A DNA stretch of 64,000 nt, taken from JBDSZL01 sp039925145 (GTDB lineage Bacteria > Acidobacteriota > Vicinamibacteria > Vicinamibacterales > SCN-69-37). Location of the stretch: assembly GCA_039925145.1 (NCBI GenBank), contig JBDSZL010000032.1:1-64000 (forward strand), read 5' to 3'. Made by a program: the position numbers and the translations under genes. The notes beneath the pieces were generated by a model. The model was not told where the DNA came from. It searched no databases and saw nothing but the letters and a program-made list of their open reading frames with translations. Below, piece by piece: positions 60,725 to 64,000 of the stretch; the first letter of the stretch is position 1, and every line of letters begins with the position of its first letter.

Positions 60725-62737
60725 TCAGTCGGGTGCCGGCGCAAGCGCGAAGGTATCGGGCACCAGTTCGAGCGCCACGGCTTCTCCATCCGCGACGATG
60801 CGACCTCCGGCGGGCTGGGCGCGGTAGGTCAGCAGCACACGGTGGGCAGATTGCAGCCCGCATGTGATGCCCGTCGGCGGGTCTTTGCGGTACGAAATGA
60901 AGTCGACGGCGTTCAGCGCGGGTGTCGTGAAGCGCTGCGGGCGACCGTCCACCGACAGCCGCAGAACGAAGAGTCCTGGAGTGCAGTCGATCGCCTGGAA
61001 CACCCCGAGCACCCGCGATTCCCCCGGCTTCATTTCTCGCAGCAACAACGTCAGCCGTGCACCCGCCTCGTCGACCATGATGCCCACGCTTCGGCCTGGC
61101 GTGAGCCGGCGGGCCACCGCGGCGGATGCGCCGGCCGGGGGCGGTGGCCCGACGGCCGGTTCCGACGCAACGGCCGTGCCGCGAGGCGGAACGGGCGGGG
61201 GTATCTCCGATGCTGCCAGTCTGAGGCGCTCGTTGCGGGCGGCGATCGCCTGACGCAGCGTCGCCGCACGCCCGAGAAGATCGCGCGCGCTTTCTTTGAC
61301 CTCCGGCCGGCTCGCCGTGGCCATGAGCGGTCCGATTACTTGAGTTGCGCGATCGAACTGTTCCTGGGCGATCAGGGCCTGCGCCAGGGTCAGCTTGTAG
61401 TGCTCGCGAGACGGCGCCAGTCTGGACGCTTCTTCCAGCAACGTCTGCGCTGCCGCGTTGTTGGTTCCCGTCTCCATCTCCACGAGAGCGAGTGCTACCA
61501 GCGTGCTTGCTGACACTGGCGTGAGCGTGACGGCTTTGGCCAGGACCGCACGCGCACGTGCCAGCGTGTCGGTGTGTGCCGCGCGATCGCCGCGCAGTTG
61601 GCGCACGCGATCGCCGAGAGCCGCACCGAGCAGACCCTGAATCCACGCATCGTCGGGAGCCATTGCCGCGGCGCGTTCGAGAAGCGCGAGCCCCGTCTCG
61701 TGGCGGGCACTCAGTTCGAGGGACCCGAGCGCACTCAGCGCCCGCGCGCCTCCGGCGTTGCCTGCGATGAGGCGCTCCAGTTGAGCCTTGGCCTCGTCTC
61801 CCCGGCCCATGCGCATGAGGAGCTCGGCCAGGTATGCCTGCGCGTCGGTTTCTGGAATGACCACTCCGGGCTGGACGTCACCGTTGCCGGTCTTGGCGTC
61901 GAAGGTGAACTGCGTCGCCGGAAAGGTGAAGCGCCCGAGATAGGCCCGCAGCTCGTCCTCGAGCGCGGGAACGGTGGTGTTGAAGGCGGCGGTGAAGGCC
62001 GCGGCAGGATCGGCGCCGGAGCGGATCTGGTTGAGATAGGCGGACAACTGACCCGGACGAGCCTGGTTGTTGCGCAGGTAGTGGACGAGCGCCCACGATT
62101 CGGCGTAGAAGATCCCGCGGCGGTCGCCTTCGTTGTAGACGGGAGACGAGTGCTGCACCGCCATCAGTTCTCGCAGCGGCATGAACTTCTCTCGGAGCGC
62201 CTCTATTTTCTGGGCAGACGGTGCACCGAGAATCGCAATCCTTCCGCCGTCACGTTCCTCAAATGTCTCGTAGAACCCGGCCAAGCCCTCGTTCAACCAG
62301 ACGGGGACAGTTCCCACCAGGTTGTTGACCATGAAATGGGTGTACTCGTGAAAGACGATTGTGTAGCTGTCATCCGCCTCGTTCGGGACGAGGGCGATGT
62401 AGTTGGCGTCCTCACCACTGTTAAAGAAGCCACCCACCGCGATCGGCTTCCCGCGGAACAGCGGTTTGTAGGGCGTGAACGAGCGGTCGTTAGCAAACAC
62501 GAAGACGATAGTGGGGACAGGGGATCGCGCGGCTAGCTCACCGAAGGCTCGCGTCAGCGTCTCGCGGAACTGTTCGAGCTTCTGGGCCACCTGCCGGATG
62601 TCGCGCTCAGCCGCATCCCCGATGAAGAGGAAATTGGCCGATCGGACCTGCGTCCAGCGCCCAGCACTGGCGTCGACAGGCACTCGGAGGCAGGCGGCTA
62701 TGAGCACCACAGCAACGGCGCGAAGGAGACGAGTCAT
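60725..62737 (-). CDS. Exported gluzincin-like (DUF1570) metallopeptidase with TPR repeats
   Basis: The 670-residue protein has a signal peptide (AVAVVLIAACLRVPVDASA), then an MA-superfamily peptidase domain with the HExxH motif in FHEYTHFMVNN near residue 133 and a downstream glutamate in WLNEGLAGFYETF. From about residue 300 to 500 a series of TPR-like helices follows (AQAYLAELLMRMGRGDEAKAQ, ALSALGSLELSARHETGL). A Pro/Ala-rich linker and a final beta-rich part end the protein. The role may be proteolysis, or peptide binding if inactive. It lies about 100 bp upstream of the NHL pair. Confidence 0.8.
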   Translation of the reverse strand: MTRLLRAVAVVLIAACLRVPVDASAGRWTQVRSANFLFIGDAAERDIRQVAQKLEQFRETLTRAFGELAARSPVPTIVFVFANDRSFTPYKPLFRGKPIAVGGFFNSGEDANYIALVPNEADDSYTIVFHEYTHFMVNNLVGTVPVWLNEGLAGFYETFEERDGGRIAILGAPSAQKIEALREKFMPLRELMAVQHSSPVYNEGDRRGIFYAESWALVHYLRNNQARPGQLSAYLNQIRSGADPAAAFTAAFNTTVPALEDELRAYLGRFTFPATQFTFDAKTGNGDVQPGVVIPETDAQAYLAELLMRMGRGDEAKAQLERLIAGNAGGARALSALGSLELSARHETGLALLERAAAMAPDDAWIQGLLGAALGDRVRQLRGDRAAHTDTLARARAVLAKAVTLTPVSASTLVALALVEMETGTNNAAAQTLLEEASRLAPSREHYKLTLAQALIAQEQFDRATQVIGPLMATASRPEVKESARDLLGRAATLRQAIAARNERLRLAASEIPPPVPPRGTAVASEPAVGPPPPAGASAAVARRLTPGRSVGIMVDEAGARLTLLLREMKPGESRVLGVFQAIDCTPGLFVLRLSVDGRPQRFTTPALNAVDFISYRKDPPTGITCGLQSAHRVLLTYRAQPAGGRIVADGEAVALELVPDTFALAPAPD

Positions 62738-62833
62738 GGGAAGTCGGCGCGCAGTCTAACACGGCAGGGCGGCCTCCGGCGTTGACCCGCCCGCGTGTCC
62801 TGATGCCCAGGTAAGTACCCTTGATTTTTATGT

Positions 62834-63082
62834 TTATGAGACGACGTGCGCGGCAGCGAGCACAAAGAAGAGTAGGCCACTCGAAAGCGCGCCAGTAAGG
62901 CCGCACATGACGAATACGCGAGGCTTGATATGGCCGGGCAGGCTGGCCGCCAACGCGCCACCGTCCGTGCAGCAGATAGACGACAGACGACTGTAGATTG
63001 TCAACAGTAGCGCGCGGTGCTTTGACCCCAGATGGGACTGCCATGCTGGCTGGTCAGCACGTCCTCCGAAATTCGCAGACAT
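62834..63082 (-). other. Uncertain open frame in a gene-poor stretch
   Basis: An 82-codon frame ends in a hydrophobic helix, CGLTGALSSGLLFFVLAAAHV, preceded by HIKPRVF. The first 45 residues show no pattern of a real protein, and no Shine-Dalgarno is visible. It may be the end of a decayed membrane protein. The stretch 62738-63200 otherwise contains nothing that I can support. Confidence 0.25.
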
Positions 63083-63200
63083 ACTCTGGACAGCGCTGGA
63101 GTCCGTCGCCGGCCACGCCCTGTCATGCGCTCCGCGGCAGTCCAGCTCTCGACGGCGTCATCGAGGGCGCCCTACTCGTCTGGACCACTCGATTCGGAAA

Positions 63201-63323
63201 ATGAACGGGAACGATACCCAGGCGCGTACAGGCGGATTCTCGCCAAAGGACTACGACGACTTCGTAGCGACGGTGGATACCTTTGCGGAGTGCGGGGCGC
63301 GGGTCGACGGGCCGTACTTATGA
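63201..63323 (+). other. Uncertain short open frame
   Basis: A 40-codon frame from ATG 63201 (MNGNDTQARTGGFSPKDYDD) to TGA 63323. The ATG overlaps the stop of another short frame (ATGA). Composition looks protein-like, but there is no recognisable family and no clear Shine-Dalgarno. It converges with the membrane-protein gene that follows. Confidence 0.2.
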
Positions 63324-63671
63324 GCTTTTCATGACTTTCGCCGTCTGAGGCGACACCACGAAGTGGGTTGAGTCGGGCGGGAGCGCGTTCAATCGTTCGG
63401 AAAGTCTCCAATCGCAGCGCAACTCGGCGAACCACGCCCACGCCGGCGTGACTGCGCACAGACCAACACTGACCCACGAGCCCGCTGCTGAAAGCCAGTG
63501 AAGGCCGAAGCCGATGATGCTGAGCGCCGCGGCGAGGAGTCCGAAGCGCATCACGAACAAGCGCCGGTACATGCGCGCTCGCTCAAGCGCGACGTACTCC
63601 GACAGGATGCCGCTCAGCTGTTCACCACCCACGTCCGACCCATGGAAGGACGTAAACGCGTGACTACGCAT
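63318..63671 (-). CDS. Small membrane protein of unknown function
   Basis: The 117-residue protein starts MRSHAFTSFHGSDVGGEQL. A charged helix (LERARMYRRLFVMRFG) runs into one or two transmembrane stretches (LLAAALSIIGFGLHWL and VSVGLCAVTPAWAWFA), followed by a short cytoplasmic tail. No family is recognised. ATG 63671 is preferred because upstream codons are not conserved-looking and cover the divergent promoter region. It lies divergent from the sensor-kinase gene. Confidence 0.6.
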   Translation of the reverse strand: MRSHAFTSFHGSDVGGEQLSGILSEYVALERARMYRRLFVMRFGLLAAALSIIGFGLHWLSAAGSWVSVGLCAVTPAWAWFAELRCDWRLSERLNALPPDSTHFVVSPQTAKVMKSS

Positions 63672-63711
63672 TGCAGCCTCGAGGCTAGCGCGCGTGGTGG
63701 TAAGAAAGGCG

Positions 63712-63729
63712 TAAAGAGTCCATAAAGAG
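63712..63729. promoter_or_regulatory. 11-bp-spaced direct repeat, possible response-regulator site
   Basis: TAAAGAG occurs at 63712-63718 and 63723-63729, 11 bp apart, about one helical turn. It lies about 40 bp upstream of the membrane-protein start and 55 bp upstream of the sensor kinase start. Such phased repeats are typical of OmpR/KdpE-family binding sites. Confidence 0.35.
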
Positions 63730-63783
63730 AGTGTTTGCTCCGCGTACCTGGCGCGCCGGAAATGCCACAATGCACGGCACAGC

Positions 63784-64000
63784 GTGACCCTTCGAACGAA
63801 TCGCCGCGACCTCGTTGCTCTTGCCGGCGGTCTTCTGGCCACCACGGCCGTCGTGGCGATCTTCCGTGCTATTCCGGGCATCGTGCCCACAACCGTCGCC
63901 CTCGCCCTGCTGCTCGTCGTGTTGCTCACGGCGACGTTCGCGCGGTTTTGGACCGCGTCCGTTGTGGCTCTCGTCGCCACCGCCGAGTTCAACTTCTTCT
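63784..64000 (+). CDS. DUF4118 (KdpD-like) sensor protein, 5' part
   Basis: The open frame from GTG 63784 runs off the window edge (72 codons visible). It contains a membrane helix pair (LVALAGGLLATTAVVAIF and TVALALLLVVLLTATFA) and ends VALVATAEFNFF, the usual DUF4118 sequence, which continues FFLPP in KdpD-like kinases. The full protein is probably a membrane histidine kinase. No Shine-Dalgarno is obvious. Confidence 0.7.
   Translation, partial: MTLRTNRRDLVALAGGLLATTAVVAIFRAIPGIVPTTVALALLLVVLLTATFARFWTASVVALVATAEFNFF

Noticed and set aside
62998..63204. 68-codon plus-strand frame in the gene-poor stretch
   Set aside because: No Shine-Dalgarno, no pattern of a protein; only its overlap with the next short frame speaks for it.

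Overview
The window is GC-rich, densely packed bacterial chromosome. I infer an acidobacterium, probably Vicinamibacteria-like. The grounds are the composition, secreted proteins with carboxypeptidase-regulatory (CarboxypepD_reg) repeats, squalene genes hpnC/D/E, a two-domain ThyX, and a MASE1 diguanylate cyclase. This is inference, because no rRNA or other taxonomic marker is present. I see no tRNA, rRNA, CRISPR array or intact mobile element.

Layout. 1-253: two direct repeats that look like an insertion-sequence end. They lie next to a methylmalonyl-CoA mutase catalytic subunit that lacks its usual N-terminal lead. 1.8-5.1 kb: two peptide-ABC ATPases without permeases, an AHSA1-like protein and a membrane-anchored methyltransferase. 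5.1-11.2 kb (mostly minus): an aminotransferase with a MOSC relic behind it, a LolD/MacB-type ATPase, acetyl-CoA synthetase and inositol-phosphate synthase. 11.3-20.4 kb (mostly plus): a methyltransferase-like protein, a ZIP transporter, a BON protein, a large secreted repeat protein, polA and a poly(A)-polymerase-type pcnB. 20.4-33.5 kb (minus): serC, DUF1015, an M23 peptidase and a beta-barrel protein with a clear terminator. These are followed by a chain from a diguanylate cyclase and a HerA-like ATPase through a glycosyltransferase to methionine-salvage mtnB-mtnD-mtnC, an anchored hydrolase and a YfcC-type transporter. 33.8-39.2 kb: an M20 dipeptidase, a response regulator, a DUF3185 protein, an M28 peptidase relic, a sulfurtransferase and an AsmA-like protein.

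39.2-46.3 kb (minus) is a compact seven-gene transcription unit: cobalamin adenosyltransferase, hpnC, hpnD, hpnE, thiI, def and a tandem ThyX. It makes squalene from farnesyl diphosphate and carries tRNA thiolation, protein deformylation and thymidylate functions. It diverges from a translationally coupled mutY-mutT pair. 47.4-55.2 kb: ygfZ, a secreted hydrolase, a small FHA protein, a metallo-beta-lactamase-fold hydrolase, an SDR, a malate/lactate-dehydrogenase-like protein lacking catalytic residues, an amino-acid decarboxylase and tatC. 55.3-56.4 kb: a FitAB/VapBC-type toxin-antitoxin pair followed by gene debris. 56.4-62.7 kb (minus): a probable exported-protein unit of a gluzincin/TPR protein, two NHL-repeat paralogues and a second CarboxypepD_reg protein. 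The right edge holds a small membrane protein and the start of a DUF4118 (KdpD-like) sensor kinase.

Two regulatory patterns stand out. Many genes have a -10 hexamer only 6-9 nt before the start codon, as expected for leaderless mRNAs. Three divergent gene pairs share overlapping, oppositely oriented -10 elements. The most unusual proteins are the tandem ThyX with its signature spread over two domains, the MDH-like protein, and the NHL/CarboxypepD_reg/gluzincin cluster.
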